64,000 nucleotides of DNA, taken from positions 62,001-126,000 of the forward strand of contig JAUICM010000001.1 in assembly GCA_030427885.1 (NCBI GenBank), read 5' to 3'. The stretch is from Rhodothermia bacterium. GTDB taxonomy: Bacteria > Bacteroidota > Rhodothermia > Balneolales > Balneolaceae. This document shows, piece after piece, positions 17,261 through 26,357 of the stretch. Both the position numbers and the translations under genes were made by a program. The notes beneath the pieces are model-generated. The model was not told the DNA's origin. It ran no database searches and worked only from the letters and a program-made list of their open reading frames with translations. The first letter of the stretch is position 1. Each line of letters begins with the position of its first letter.

Positions 17261-19920
17261 TGAGAATTCCAGATAAAAAACCGAAACCTGCAAGAAGCAA
17301 TAGGGTGGCCTCTATTACGCTAATATCATTCCTGATCTTTTCAGGAGTGTGGGGTCAGTCTGCGGCTCAAAACATTAGTGTTCCAGTTAAATGGCTGGGC
17401 GACAACAATTTTGATAATGATATCAGTGTGAGTTGGGGGGTTCCTTTTTCTAAAGGAGAAGTACTACCAGATGATTCATTTTCATTAACAAACAGTTCGG
17501 GTACATCGCTCCCTTTACAAAGCTGGCCTATGGCCTATTGGCCGGACGGTTCAATTAAATGGACTGGGTTGGCCACTGTTGTTCCTTCGGCATCAGGTGA
17601 TCAATTTCAATTATCTGTTGGAGCTTCTATCAATCGGGAAACTCACATTCAGGTAGATGACCGAAATAATGCGATTGAGATCGATACAGGAGTCCTCAAG
17701 GGGGTGATCCCAAAAACCGGCTCCAAATTTCTATCATCTCTGACAATTAACGGTCAGCTGGTCGGGAATGGGGGAGAACTTATTGCAATTCATGAAGATC
17801 GCTCCCGGTATGCGAATGAAAGTATACTGGAACAAAAAAGATTCGTAAGTCAGATCCTTAATGTCACCCTTGAGCAATCTGGTCCGGTACGGGCGGTGGT
17901 TAAAATTGAAGGAAATCATGTAGCGCCTGATGAGAGCAGAGAATGGTTACCATTCGTGATAAGATTATATTTTTATGCGGGCCAAAGTTCTGTAAAAATG
18001 GTTCATTCCTTCGTTTTTGATGGAGATCAGAAACAAGACTTTATAAAAGCCTTGGGAGTACAGTTCACTATTCCAATGAAGGAACAGGCACACAATCGCT
18101 GGATCAAATTTTCTGGCGATACAGGGCTTTTCTCAGAACCGGCACAGCTGATCTCAGGCAGACCGCCAAAGGATAAAGAGATCTATTCCAATCACGTTTC
18201 CGGGAATCCGGTTAAGAATAGAAATGAGCTACCCAATGGAAAACTCATTGATGATATTGCCATTTGGAACGACTTTAAACTTACACAACTAAATGATGGT
18301 TCGTACTCAATTTCCAAAAGAACCGGGAAAGGAGGGGCATGGGTGAAATCCGCAAGAGGAAATCGTTCATCCGGAATGGCTTTTACAGGTGACACCAAGG
18401 GAGGACTGGCGGTAAGTATGAGAAATTTCTGGGAACTCTCTCCAACTCAGTTAGAAGTCACCGACATTGCCAGGGATGAATCTAAGCTCACAATTTGGTT
18501 GTGGTCGCCTGATGCCCCGGCCATGGATCTCAGGCATTATGATACAAAAGGGCATGGCTTATCAGCATCCTATGAAGATTATGAAGAAGGATTCAGTAAA
18601 GCACATGGGGTTGCCCGTACTACTGAAATTATGATCAAGGCATTTGATCATCTTCCGGATAATGAACACTTGCTTGGATTATCAGATATGTATTCGGATC
18701 CACCAAGATTGGTAAGTACCCCGGAGTATTATTATTCAACCAACACATTCGGATATTGGAGTCTTCCGGATCGTTCTTCTCCGATAAAGAGAAAATTGGA
18801 AGATCAACTTGATATGATGTTTTCATTTTACAAAAATCAGCAGCAAGAACATCGCTGGTATGGGTTCTGGGATTATGGAGATATTATGCATACCTATGAT
18901 CCATACCGAAATTCATGGATGTACGACGTTGGCGGTTTTGCCTGGATGAATAGTGAAGAATGTCCTGATGTATGGCTGTGGTATAGTTTCCTGAGAACAG
19001 GTAGGGCAGATATCTTCAAAATGGCTGAAGCAATGACCCGACATACTCAGGAAGTAGATGTCTATCATTTGGGTAGGTTTGCCGGACTTGGTTCCAGGCA
19101 TAATGTTCGGCATTGGGGCGATAGTGCTAAAGAGCTTAGAATTAGCCAGTCTCTGCTAAAGCGTTTTTATTATTACCTGACTACAGACGAACGTACCGGA
19201 GATCTCATGACACAGGTTAAAGATGCAGATCATGCTCTTCTCGAAGTAGACCCTCTTCGCAAGATTCTACCCAAAAGTCCTTATCCTTCTCATATCAGAA
19301 GCGGACCAGACTGGCTGGCTGCAGCTGGAAACTGGATGACGGAGTGGGAACGTACCGGGAATACAAAATATCGGGATAAAATTGAGACGGGAATGAAGGC
19401 GTTGGCCAATATGCCAAATGGCTTACTCACATCTATAAGTTTTGGTTATGATCCGGAAACAGGAATGTTGTATGATATTCCGGATCAAAGATTGCCGGTT
19501 GGTCAGTTCGTTATGATTATGGGAGGAGCAGAAGTTGCATTTGAATTAGAGACATTATTGGATGTGCCGGAATGGTGGGAAGCCTGGTTAGAGCTATGTG
19601 AAGAATGGGCAAGATCCGGGGAAGGCGACATGGCAGCTCCAAGGGCCATCGCTTATGCTGCATATAAGAATAATGATGCAGAGTTGGGCCGTTTGGCCTG
19701 GGAACAAATGTTTAAGAAAGGTGGAGACGGTACCGGACTGATCCGGTTCCCGGATAAGTTTGATAGAGTCAGGAACTCTGGTATTCCATACCCAACAGAT
19801 GAGATACCCAAATATATGGCTACTGGTCACTTAAGCCAGTGGGCGTTGAATGTTATAGGAACGTTGGAATTAGCCGGGAAATGGATTCCGGAATTGAAGG
19901 AGTTTGAGGGCGCAGAATAA
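17260..19920 (+). CDS. Exo-rhamnogalacturonan lyase, PL26/YetA-like (copy 2)
   Basis: The protein has 886 residues with an N-terminal secretion signal (ITLISFLIFSGVWGQSAAQ) after a long basic n-region. The domains match copy 1: RIFT barrel (PVKWLGDNNFDNDISVSWG, MAYWPDGSIKWTGLA), beta-sandwich, and alpha/alpha toroid (HRWYGFWDYGDIMHTYD, EAMTRHTQEVDVYHLG). By eye it is about half identical to copy 1, with runs of near identity at the putative active-site toroid (LWYSFLRTGRADIF) and divergence in the N-terminal domain and the C-terminal lid (GMLYDIPDQRLPVGQ). That pattern fits an old duplication with specialisation, perhaps for acetylated versus bare or branched ends. Start ATG 17260 overlaps the previous stop. 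A 264-bp gap follows. Confidence 0.87.
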   Translation: MRIPDKKPKPARSNRVASITLISFLIFSGVWGQSAAQNISVPVKWLGDNNFDNDISVSWGVPFSKGEVLPDDSFSLTNSSGTSLPLQSWPMAYWPDGSIKWTGLATVVPSASGDQFQLSVGASINRETHIQVDDRNNAIEIDTGVLKGVIPKTGSKFLSSLTINGQLVGNGGELIAIHEDRSRYANESILEQKRFVSQILNVTLEQSGPVRAVVKIEGNHVAPDESREWLPFVIRLYFYAGQSSVKMVHSFVFDGDQKQDFIKALGVQFTIPMKEQAHNRWIKFSGDTGLFSEPAQLISGRPPKDKEIYSNHVSGNPVKNRNELPNGKLIDDIAIWNDFKLTQLNDGSYSISKRTGKGGAWVKSARGNRSSGMAFTGDTKGGLAVSMRNFWELSPTQLEVTDIARDESKLTIWLWSPDAPAMDLRHYDTKGHGLSASYEDYEEGFSKAHGVARTTEIMIKAFDHLPDNEHLLGLSDMYSDPPRLVSTPEYYYSTNTFGYWSLPDRSSPIKRKLEDQLDMMFSFYKNQQQEHRWYGFWDYGDIMHTYDPYRNSWMYDVGGFAWMNSEECPDVWLWYSFLRTGRADIFKMAEAMTRHTQEVDVYHLGRFAGLGSRHNVRHWGDSAKELRISQSLLKRFYYYLTTDERTGDLMTQVKDADHALLEVDPLRKILPKSPYPSHIRSGPDWLAAAGNWMTEWERTGNTKYRDKIETGMKALANMPNGLLTSISFGYDPETGMLYDIPDQRLPVGQFVMIMGGAEVAFELETLLDVPEWWEAWLELCEEWARSGEGDMAAPRAIAYAAYKNNDAELGRLAWEQMFKKGGDGTGLIRFPDKFDRVRNSGIPYPTDEIPKYMATGHLSQWALNVIGTLELAGKWIPELKEFEGAE

Positions 19921-20111
19921 GTATAAAAGGTAGTAAGGGGATATCTCTATTATTTGCTCATATTTATCATGTGAATTTTCAAAAAAACAAATTTTATTGA
20001 GACTAAGAAAGAAATGCGAATGCATCTCATATAGTTGGTTTTTTGGGTCACAGCATCATGAGTTAATTAAAACTATGTATCAATTTTTTACAAGTAGAAA
20101 GCTCTTTTGCT

Positions 20112-20119
20112 TGTCTCTT
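20112..20119 (+). promoter_or_regulatory. TGTCTCTT motif upstream of the PL22-like gene
   Basis: The octamer lies 66 bp before ATG 20185 in the 264-bp gap (19921-20184) after the second PL26 gene. It is the same octamer as at 4956, 15194 (minus) and 26211. The opposite arm is poor here (GAAAC instead of AAGAG). The rest of the gap is AT-rich with no clear terminator. Confidence 0.35.
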
Positions 20120-20184
20120 AATGAGATGAAACGACTATGTATTTTTGAAGTCATCAAGGCCTAACCACCAAATAATTGACAACT

Positions 20185-21510
20185 ATGAAAAATCAAGCTC
20201 TGAGCGTTAATAACTCCCGAAATTCTTATCCCGGCAGCCTTAAACCAGGCTGGTTGCTTTTACTAGCCTTATTGTTTGGTATTGCTGGCTCCAAAACGGT
20301 AAACGCTCAGGTAGTTGCTGGTATCGATTATTCAGATCGGGCTCATGTGGATAATACTTTTGATATGGCGGGCCAGGATGTTTTCGGACAACGTTTTGCT
20401 TCTGAAAACCTTACGATCAAAGATACAGTAACCGGGGTGGATATACTTGCTCTTACTACTTCACGACACAATAATTCTAAGATCTATCAGGATCATCCGC
20501 AATGGACAGCGGATGGCAAATATCTTGTTTTCCGCTCAAGCAGAGCTGAATGGCAGTACTATGCTATGTCGATGGATACCTATGAAATCGTTCAAATTAC
20601 AACAGGTGAAAATAATCAGTTTCTGCATTTGGGATGGAAAACTAATAATGCATACCAGATCAGAGACAGTGTACTTTTGAAACTGGATCTGGGTAGCTTA
20701 CTTAAAGACAGTGAAAATGGAAATGTAAATTCTGATCCAGCTCACTATGAAACCGTAATTGCTGAGTTACCGGAAGGCGTGCGAGAATCAGGTGGAACAG
20801 GTTTGGATGCTGATGAGGACCGCTTGTTTTTTGCCTCCCGAATTGCAAAACAACAATCAGCCATTTATAGTATTGATTTTAAAACCGGAGAAACAATCAA
20901 ACATTTGGAAGTACCACTTTGGGCAAATCACCTGCAAGCCAATAAGTGGGTTTCTGGTGAGATTATGTATTCATGGGAAACGGGTGGTGATGCTCCTCAA
21001 CGCATATGGTCGATGAGTGTAGATGAAAATGGAAAAGTAACCAATCGTCCTCTGTACAAAGAAAATGCAGAAGAGTGGGTTACACATGAAGTATTTGCAG
21101 ATAAAGACCACATTATTTTCAATGTTATGGGGCATCTGGATCGCCTGCAGAAAAAGCCATCAGGTGTTTTTTTGATGAATATTCGTACCAATGAAGTAAC
21201 CCGTTTTGACCAAGCAGGTAAAGGCGGATACTGGCACTCTGATGCTACCGAAGATCTTAAATGGGTTGTAGCAGATACTTTTGATGGTAACCTGTATCGT
21301 ATTAACGTGGAAACAAAAGAAGTGGAAATGCTTACAGCCGGACATCGTCCAAATGGGCCAAGTCCTTTTACACGCGAAGCACACTCTCATCATTCTATAA
21401 GCCCTGATGGTAAGTGGTTATTGTTTAATTCCAGTATGTTAACCAGCAGCGATATTATGATGGTACCCCTGCATCCCAAAGGAGTAGATCTACCAAAAAT
21501 TTCCTGGTGA
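20185..21510 (+). CDS. Oligogalacturonate lyase-like (PL22) beta-propeller, exported
   Basis: ATG 20185 (MKNQALS) is preferred to the TTG at 20176. An N-terminal signal peptide (PGWLLLLALLFGIAGSKTVNAQ) is followed by a seven-bladed-propeller pattern of TolB/PL22 type (HPQWTADGKYLVFRSSR, GTGLDADEDRLFFASR). Motifs expected for PL22 are present: EEWVTHEVF near residue 300 and AHSHHSISPDGKW near 400, where histidines would bind the metal. PL22 enzymes degrade unsaturated di- and trigalacturonates to DKI. Most known ones are cytoplasmic; this one has an export signal, so it should act in the periplasm. GH105 follows 49 bp downstream. Family call good, activity inferred. Confidence 0.82.
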   Translation: MKNQALSVNNSRNSYPGSLKPGWLLLLALLFGIAGSKTVNAQVVAGIDYSDRAHVDNTFDMAGQDVFGQRFASENLTIKDTVTGVDILALTTSRHNNSKIYQDHPQWTADGKYLVFRSSRAEWQYYAMSMDTYEIVQITTGENNQFLHLGWKTNNAYQIRDSVLLKLDLGSLLKDSENGNVNSDPAHYETVIAELPEGVRESGGTGLDADEDRLFFASRIAKQQSAIYSIDFKTGETIKHLEVPLWANHLQANKWVSGEIMYSWETGGDAPQRIWSMSVDENGKVTNRPLYKENAEEWVTHEVFADKDHIIFNVMGHLDRLQKKPSGVFLMNIRTNEVTRFDQAGKGGYWHSDATEDLKWVVADTFDGNLYRINVETKEVEMLTAGHRPNGPSPFTREAHSHHSISPDGKWLLFNSSMLTSSDIMMVPLHPKGVDLPKISW

Positions 21511-21559
21511 TACACAGGTATCTAACCTTTTAATCAATTCAATTCAAAAAAAGCTAGAC

Positions 21560-22951
21560 ATGCATTATTTATTATCTCATTCCCCCTGGAGGGCCATACT
21601 CATATTATTTATCGTAACAGGAATCACGGTTGGATGTACCGGACAGAAATCCGGTGAAGAAGAACCGTTAACCGATAGTAATTCACCTTTGCATGCGCTG
21701 TGGCCAGATTATCCGGTACAATATCGACCTGCAACTGAAGAACAAATTACCGAAACCTTAACGCGCGTGTATGATTACCTTAATGCTAACACACCTATGG
21801 TATTATTGGAAGCAGGTACCGAAAATGAAGTTACAGACATCCCGGGTTATTCAGGTGACACAGAGTTTGAAGCCGGTGATTTTCGCTTAGTGAGTTATGA
21901 GTGGGGTGTAACCTACGCCGGAATGCAGTTGGCGGGTGAAGTGACTGGCGATGAAAAATTCACAAAATATTCCACCGAACGACTAAAATTTCTGGGAGAT
22001 GTGGTTAATTCACACCACGTGAAACTAGAAAATAATTCAGAGCTGAAAACCCCGGTAGAATCACTCATACATCCCAGAGCATTAGATGATGCCGGAGCCA
22101 TGAGTGCAGCAATGATCAAATCTGTAACAGCAGGCTACAATCAGGAAGAAGATCTGGATTGGTTGATCAATAACCTGGTAGGATATATCCATAACGATCA
22201 GTTCAGATTCCCGGATGGTACACTGGCTCGTAATCGTCCACAGGACAATACCCTTTGGCTGGATGATATGTTCATGAGTGTTCCGGCTTTAGCTCAAATG
22301 GGAGCACATACTGGCGACAAAAAGTATTTCGATGATGCCGTTAAGCAGGTTCTGCAATTCTCTAAACGCATGTTTGATGAAGAAAAAGGGATCTATTTCC
22401 ATGGATGGGTAGACGGAATGGAAGACAAACCCCGGTTCCATTGGGGACGTGCTAATGGATGGGCACTAATGGCTAAAGTAGAATTGTTGTCGGTATTACC
22501 GGAAGATCACCCTGGATTTGAAGCTGTTCGTGAGCAGCTTCATAAACATATCTTAGGACTGGCGAAATACCAATCAGGTGAAGGCCGCTGGCATCAGCTT
22601 CTGGATAAAAACGATTCATATCTGGAAACCTCAGCTACTGCAATTTACACCTATTCAATTGCTCGTGCAATCAATCGTGGTTGGGTTGATGAGAAATCCT
22701 TTGGACCAATGGTGTTATTAGCATGGAATTCCGTTAGTAACCAGGTGAATGAAAAAGGTCAGGTTGAAGGAACATGTGTTGGAACAGGTATGGCCTTTGA
22801 CCCTGCGTTCTATTACCACCGTCCGATCAGTGTGTATGCTGCTCATGGATATGGTCCGGTAATTCTTGCAGGAGCTGAAGTTCTGGATATGACAAAGCAT
22901 TTCAATGTTGGTATCAACGATAGTGGATTACAGGTTTACGGCAGGAAATAA
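21560..22951 (+). CDS. Unsaturated rhamnogalacturonyl hydrolase (GH105), lipoprotein
   Basis: The protein has 463 residues. The N-terminus is a lipoprotein signal (LILFIVTGITVGCTG, lipidated Cys near residue 26). The rest is an (alpha/alpha)6 barrel of the YteR/YesR family: WLDDMFMSVPALAQMG near residue 233 with the Asp expected to protonate the 4,5-unsaturated uronyl ring, FHWGRANGWALMAKVELL near 295, and the closing helix region YHRPISVYAAHGYGPVILAGAE. It removes the unsaturated galacturonyl group from the products of the PL4 and PL26 lyases, freeing rhamnose for the operon downstream. It is in a pair with the PL22-like gene and is followed by a terminator. Confidence 0.92.
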   Translation: MHYLLSHSPWRAILILFIVTGITVGCTGQKSGEEEPLTDSNSPLHALWPDYPVQYRPATEEQITETLTRVYDYLNANTPMVLLEAGTENEVTDIPGYSGDTEFEAGDFRLVSYEWGVTYAGMQLAGEVTGDEKFTKYSTERLKFLGDVVNSHHVKLENNSELKTPVESLIHPRALDDAGAMSAAMIKSVTAGYNQEEDLDWLINNLVGYIHNDQFRFPDGTLARNRPQDNTLWLDDMFMSVPALAQMGAHTGDKKYFDDAVKQVLQFSKRMFDEEKGIYFHGWVDGMEDKPRFHWGRANGWALMAKVELLSVLPEDHPGFEAVREQLHKHILGLAKYQSGEGRWHQLLDKNDSYLETSATAIYTYSIARAINRGWVDEKSFGPMVLLAWNSVSNQVNEKGQVEGTCVGTGMAFDPAFYYHRPISVYAAHGYGPVILAGAEVLDMTKHFNVGINDSGLQVYGRK

Positions 22952-22991
22952 GCCCTGATACCTTTACTCCAGTTTGCCCTGAAGGGAAATT

Positions 22992-23016
22992 GGGAGGCTC
23001 AGCTTCCCGATTTTTT
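22992..23016 (+). terminator. Terminator after the PL22/GH105 pair
   Basis: Stem GGGAGGC / GCTTCCC (one G-T pair) with a TCA loop, then GA and six T. Confidence 0.65.
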
Positions 23017-23120
23017 ATATTTCTGTCGTAGCTGATAACACAGATCCTTCACCAGTGAGACTTAACAGTGTCAGAGATTTTCTATTGATCCCAAACCAAG
23101 AATAAATCACCCTAAGCATC

Positions 23121-24554
23121 ATGTCAAAGCGAAAACTAAATCGAAGGGAAGTGTTAAATATGGGAGCTAAATTTACTGTTGGTTCAGTATTAGGTGCTTC
23201 CTTTTTGCCAAACATTGCAAGCGGAAAATATCTTCGGCATAGTATTCGTGAATTTAATGTGATGGATTATGGAGCAGCAGGAGATGGTAAAACACTGGAT
23301 ACTATAGCTGTACAGCGTGCTATTGATGAAGCAGCAGCATCTGGGGGCGGAGCCAGGGTTTTGATACCTGGAGGTAAACAATTTCTAATTGGTACAATTG
23401 AGTTGAAAAGTAATATCGATTTTCATTTAGCTGATAATTCAGAATTGCTTATCAGTACAAAAAGGGAGGATTATGGCAAGGACCCTGCCGTAATAACTGC
23501 CCGTGATACTAATGGCCTTTTGATATCAGGAACCGGAAATATTGACGGCCAGTCGTTGAAGTTCATGACCCATTACGATGATGTGGATGAATGGTGGAGA
23601 CCCGGAAATTGGCGTCCTCGAATGTTCCAGTTATATACATGCAGAGATCTGGAAGTGAAAGACATTTCATTCGGAAATGCACCCTTGTGGGGGTTGCATA
23701 TGATAGGATGTGAACAGGTGCTGGTAGACAATCTTACTATTAGGAATGTTCTGGACTTGCCAAACTGTGATGGGATCAACCCGGATCATTGTCGCAATGT
23801 GGAAATAAAAAACTGTGATATTCGCTGTGGTGATGATGCTATTGTAGTGAAAGCCACAAGACAGGAGGAAGATTTTGGGCCTTCTGCTAATATTCATGTC
23901 CATGATTGTGTTTTGGAAACCCAGGACTCTGCAGTAAAGATCGGGACAGAAACAACCCAGGATATCCATGATATTTTGTTTGAACGGTGTGAAGTGAAAA
24001 TGTGCTGTCGTGGATGTACCATTCAGCTGAGAGATGAAGGAAGTGTCTATAATGTGGAATTCAGAGATATCAATTTTAAATCCCGGTTTTTCTCTCCACC
24101 GTGGTGGGGAAGAGGAGAAGCTATTTCATTTACGGCTATTCCCCGTACTCATAATACAGTAGTGGGTGAGATTCATAATATTAAAGTGGCAAATATCAAT
24201 GCTGAAACAGAGAATAGTATTCGAATAAATGGTACGCCGGAGGGACGTATTCGTGATATTGATTTTGATAATGTTCACATCAACATGAATCGACATACCA
24301 AATACCCTGGCGGAATGTTTGATAACCGCCCAACCCAAACCTATCCCGATATTGAGACCCATGACAATCCAGGATTTAGTGTTCGTTTTGCAGACGAAGT
24401 ACGGCTAAATAACTGCAGTGTGAAATGGGGAGATAACCGTCCCGATTATTATACTCATGCACTTGAAGCAGAAAGTGTTACCGGGTTAAAACTGAATAAA
24501 TTTGAAGGGGAAGCCGCACATCCGGATAAATACGATGCAATAGCGATTCATTGA
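23121..24554 (+). CDS. GH28-like polygalacturonase family protein with Tat-like signal
   Basis: The protein has 477 residues. The N-terminus (KLNRREVLNMGAKF then a weakly hydrophobic stretch to ASGK) resembles a twin-arginine signal. A GH28 beta-helix follows, entered by FNVMDYGAAGDGKTLDT. Catalytic landmarks: NCDGIN near residue 217 in place of NTD, and GDDAIVVK near 239 with the Asp pair. The usual GHG is replaced by IGTET, as in bacterial exo-acting or GSE-type members, and the RIK site is replaced by IQLRDEG. It may therefore be an exo-polygalacturonase or rhamnogalacturonan hydrolase rather than an endo-enzyme. The next gene begins 42 bp downstream. Family sure, specificity not. Confidence 0.85.
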   Translation: MSKRKLNRREVLNMGAKFTVGSVLGASFLPNIASGKYLRHSIREFNVMDYGAAGDGKTLDTIAVQRAIDEAAASGGGARVLIPGGKQFLIGTIELKSNIDFHLADNSELLISTKREDYGKDPAVITARDTNGLLISGTGNIDGQSLKFMTHYDDVDEWWRPGNWRPRMFQLYTCRDLEVKDISFGNAPLWGLHMIGCEQVLVDNLTIRNVLDLPNCDGINPDHCRNVEIKNCDIRCGDDAIVVKATRQEEDFGPSANIHVHDCVLETQDSAVKIGTETTQDIHDILFERCEVKMCCRGCTIQLRDEGSVYNVEFRDINFKSRFFSPPWWGRGEAISFTAIPRTHNTVVGEIHNIKVANINAETENSIRINGTPEGRIRDIDFDNVHINMNRHTKYPGGMFDNRPTQTYPDIETHDNPGFSVRFADEVRLNNCSVKWGDNRPDYYTHALEAESVTGLKLNKFEGEAAHPDKYDAIAIH

Positions 24555-24596
24555 TATTTCTGGTGAAGCTATTACCCAGTTCTAAGCTCAAATAAT

Positions 24597-25679
24597 ATGA
24601 CACACAGAAAATTCATTATTTCTTTTCTGCTACTTCTTGCCATTTCTCAAACATCACTTTTTGGGCAAAGCAGACCAGATACTACTTTTAAAATATTCCA
24701 GTTTCCAGCGGATCAGATTCCACGCATTGATGGAAATACTTCTGATTGGGATATGGTGCCCTCCAGCTATAATATCGGTACTGACCAGTTGGTGGACGAT
24801 AAGGGGCGTTATAGTGAACCTGACCCCAGCACTCTTACTGTAAATGTTAAAGTAGGATGGGTGGAAGGACTTAGCCGGCTTTATTTCTTATATGAAGCCG
24901 AAGATGATTACTGGCATTTCGAAGAAACAGGGCTTAAAAATGACACTTATGAAATAGTTGTGGATGCCGATCTCTCTGGAGGGCCGCTTATCGATCGTTT
25001 TCACCCAAATACCCGAATTGATAAGTGGGATGCTTACTTTTCATTTCATGGGGTTCACGCTCAGAATTATCACATTTTTACCCCTGCTGTCGGAAAAGAC
25101 TGGACATTAGCCTGGGGACCTCAATCCTGGATAAAAGATCTTCCATATGCGAATGCTGCATATGATTTCAACTTTGAACATGGCGAGTCAGGTAAACTTA
25201 CCCTGGAATTTTGGATAACACCCTTTGATTATGCAGGAGCTGAAGGCCCCGAACGTGCTGTTAAATCAATGCTGTACGAAAATAAATTGATTGGTTTGAG
25301 CTGGGCAGTATTGGATTATGATGAAGGAGGGGGGCAGGATGGTTTCTGGAATCTGTCGGCCGAGCACACGATGTATGGACAGGCCTCAGAATTGGTCATG
25401 TTCCAGTTGATGCCCCTCGAATCAGAATTCAGGGATCCGGTTGATGCAGATTGGGATTTCAATGTAATAGATATGGATCGAAGACTGGTAGCTTTTAAGG
25501 ATGAATCGGAAGGTAATATTACTTCCTGGAAATGGGATTTTGGAGATGGTAATACTTCCACTGAGCAACACCCAATTCATAAATATAAAGAACCCGGACT
25601 ATATGTAGTGGTACTTGAGGTTGAAGGGCCAGATGGCAAAGACCGGCTTTCTAAAGTGTGGGATGTGGCATTGAGATAG
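24597..25679 (+). CDS. Secreted CBM9-like plus PKD domain protein
   Basis: The protein has 360 residues with a signal peptide (FIISFLLLLAISQTSLFGQ). The main part has the start and layout of a CBM9/DOMON-like sandwich (IPRIDGNTSDWDMVP near residue 42, LYFLYEAEDDYWHFEE, YEIVVDADLSGG). The C-terminal 80 residues are a single PKD domain (VAFKDESEGNITSWKWDFGDGNTSTEQHPIHKYKEPGLY). No catalytic motif is visible. It probably binds glycan fragments or assists a neighbouring enzyme. It follows the GH28-like gene closely and precedes the rhamnose operon by 93 bp. Confidence 0.75.
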   Translation: MTHRKFIISFLLLLAISQTSLFGQSRPDTTFKIFQFPADQIPRIDGNTSDWDMVPSSYNIGTDQLVDDKGRYSEPDPSTLTVNVKVGWVEGLSRLYFLYEAEDDYWHFEETGLKNDTYEIVVDADLSGGPLIDRFHPNTRIDKWDAYFSFHGVHAQNYHIFTPAVGKDWTLAWGPQSWIKDLPYANAAYDFNFEHGESGKLTLEFWITPFDYAGAEGPERAVKSMLYENKLIGLSWAVLDYDEGGGQDGFWNLSAEHTMYGQASELVMFQLMPLESEFRDPVDADWDFNVIDMDRRLVAFKDESEGNITSWKWDFGDGNTSTEQHPIHKYKEPGLYVVVLEVEGPDGKDRLSKVWDVALR

Positions 25680-25772
25680 AGTTTTGAACGCTGAGGTGAG
25701 GGCTCTGGAATATTGGAAAGTTCTGGACAGATAGTACAATCAAATTAAAAACATCATATAAAATCCAAACAT

Positions 25773-26087
25773 ATGTACCGCAATGCATTTAAAATGAAGC
25801 TGAAACCGGGCTTCAAAGATGAATACAAAAAACGTCACGATGAAATCTGGCCTGAGCTGGAAGAAGCTTTAACCGAAGCCGGTATTCATGATTATTCTAT
25901 TTTTCTGGATGAAGAGACCAATATTCTGTTCGGTGTGCAAATGCTGGAAGACAATTTCGACGGTCAGGCCCTCAGGCAACTGCCTGTTATGAAAAAATGG
26001 TGGGATTATATGAAAGATCTTATGGAAGTAAACCCTGACAACTCTCCGGTGGAAAGTCCTCTCGAGCAAGTATTTCATATGGATTAA
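25773..26087 (+). CDS. rhaM: L-rhamnose mutarotase
   Basis: The protein has 104 residues, the standard RhaM length. Family landmarks: AFKMKLKPGFKDEYKKRHDEIWPEL with the catalytic His, GIHDYSIFLDEETNILFG with the Tyr, and LPVMKKWWDYMKDLM near the end. RhaM interconverts alpha- and beta-L-rhamnopyranose, supplying the anomer the isomerase uses. It is cytoplasmic and is the first gene of the rhamnose block. A 270-bp gap with a regulatory motif separates it from the permease. Confidence 0.95.
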   Translation: MYRNAFKMKLKPGFKDEYKKRHDEIWPELEEALTEAGIHDYSIFLDEETNILFGVQMLEDNFDGQALRQLPVMKKWWDYMKDLMEVNPDNSPVESPLEQVFHMD

Positions 26088-26210
26088 GAGAAAATAAGTG
26101 GTGATATCCATACTGAAATCACCATTATGCACAACGAAAATTGAAATAAAAAAAGAGGCTAAAATTCTTTTCAAAAAAAGTAAGTCTGAACAGTAGATTT
26201 AAATTCTGGC

Positions 26211-26231
26211 TGTCTCTTAAGAAGTAAAGAA
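26211..26231 (+). promoter_or_regulatory. TGTCTCTT-N8-AAGAA inverted repeat upstream of the permease gene
   Basis: The element has the same arm spacing as the pair at 4956-5015 (TCTCTT, eight bases, AAGAA; one mismatch in the second arm). It is 126 bp before ATG 26358. A weaker GGTCTCTC copy is at 26336-26343, close to the start codon. The remainder of the 26088-26357 gap shows no gene or clear terminator. Confidence 0.4.
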
Positions 26232-26357
26232 TCCTAATTGGTAGCTAATAATTGCTGTAAGGGCAGTTCTGGTGCTCAAAGTTTATGTAAAAATGGAGTC
26301 GAACCTGTTTCTGGCTAACAGCTGATTAACCAAAAGGTCTCTCATAAATTATGTTAT

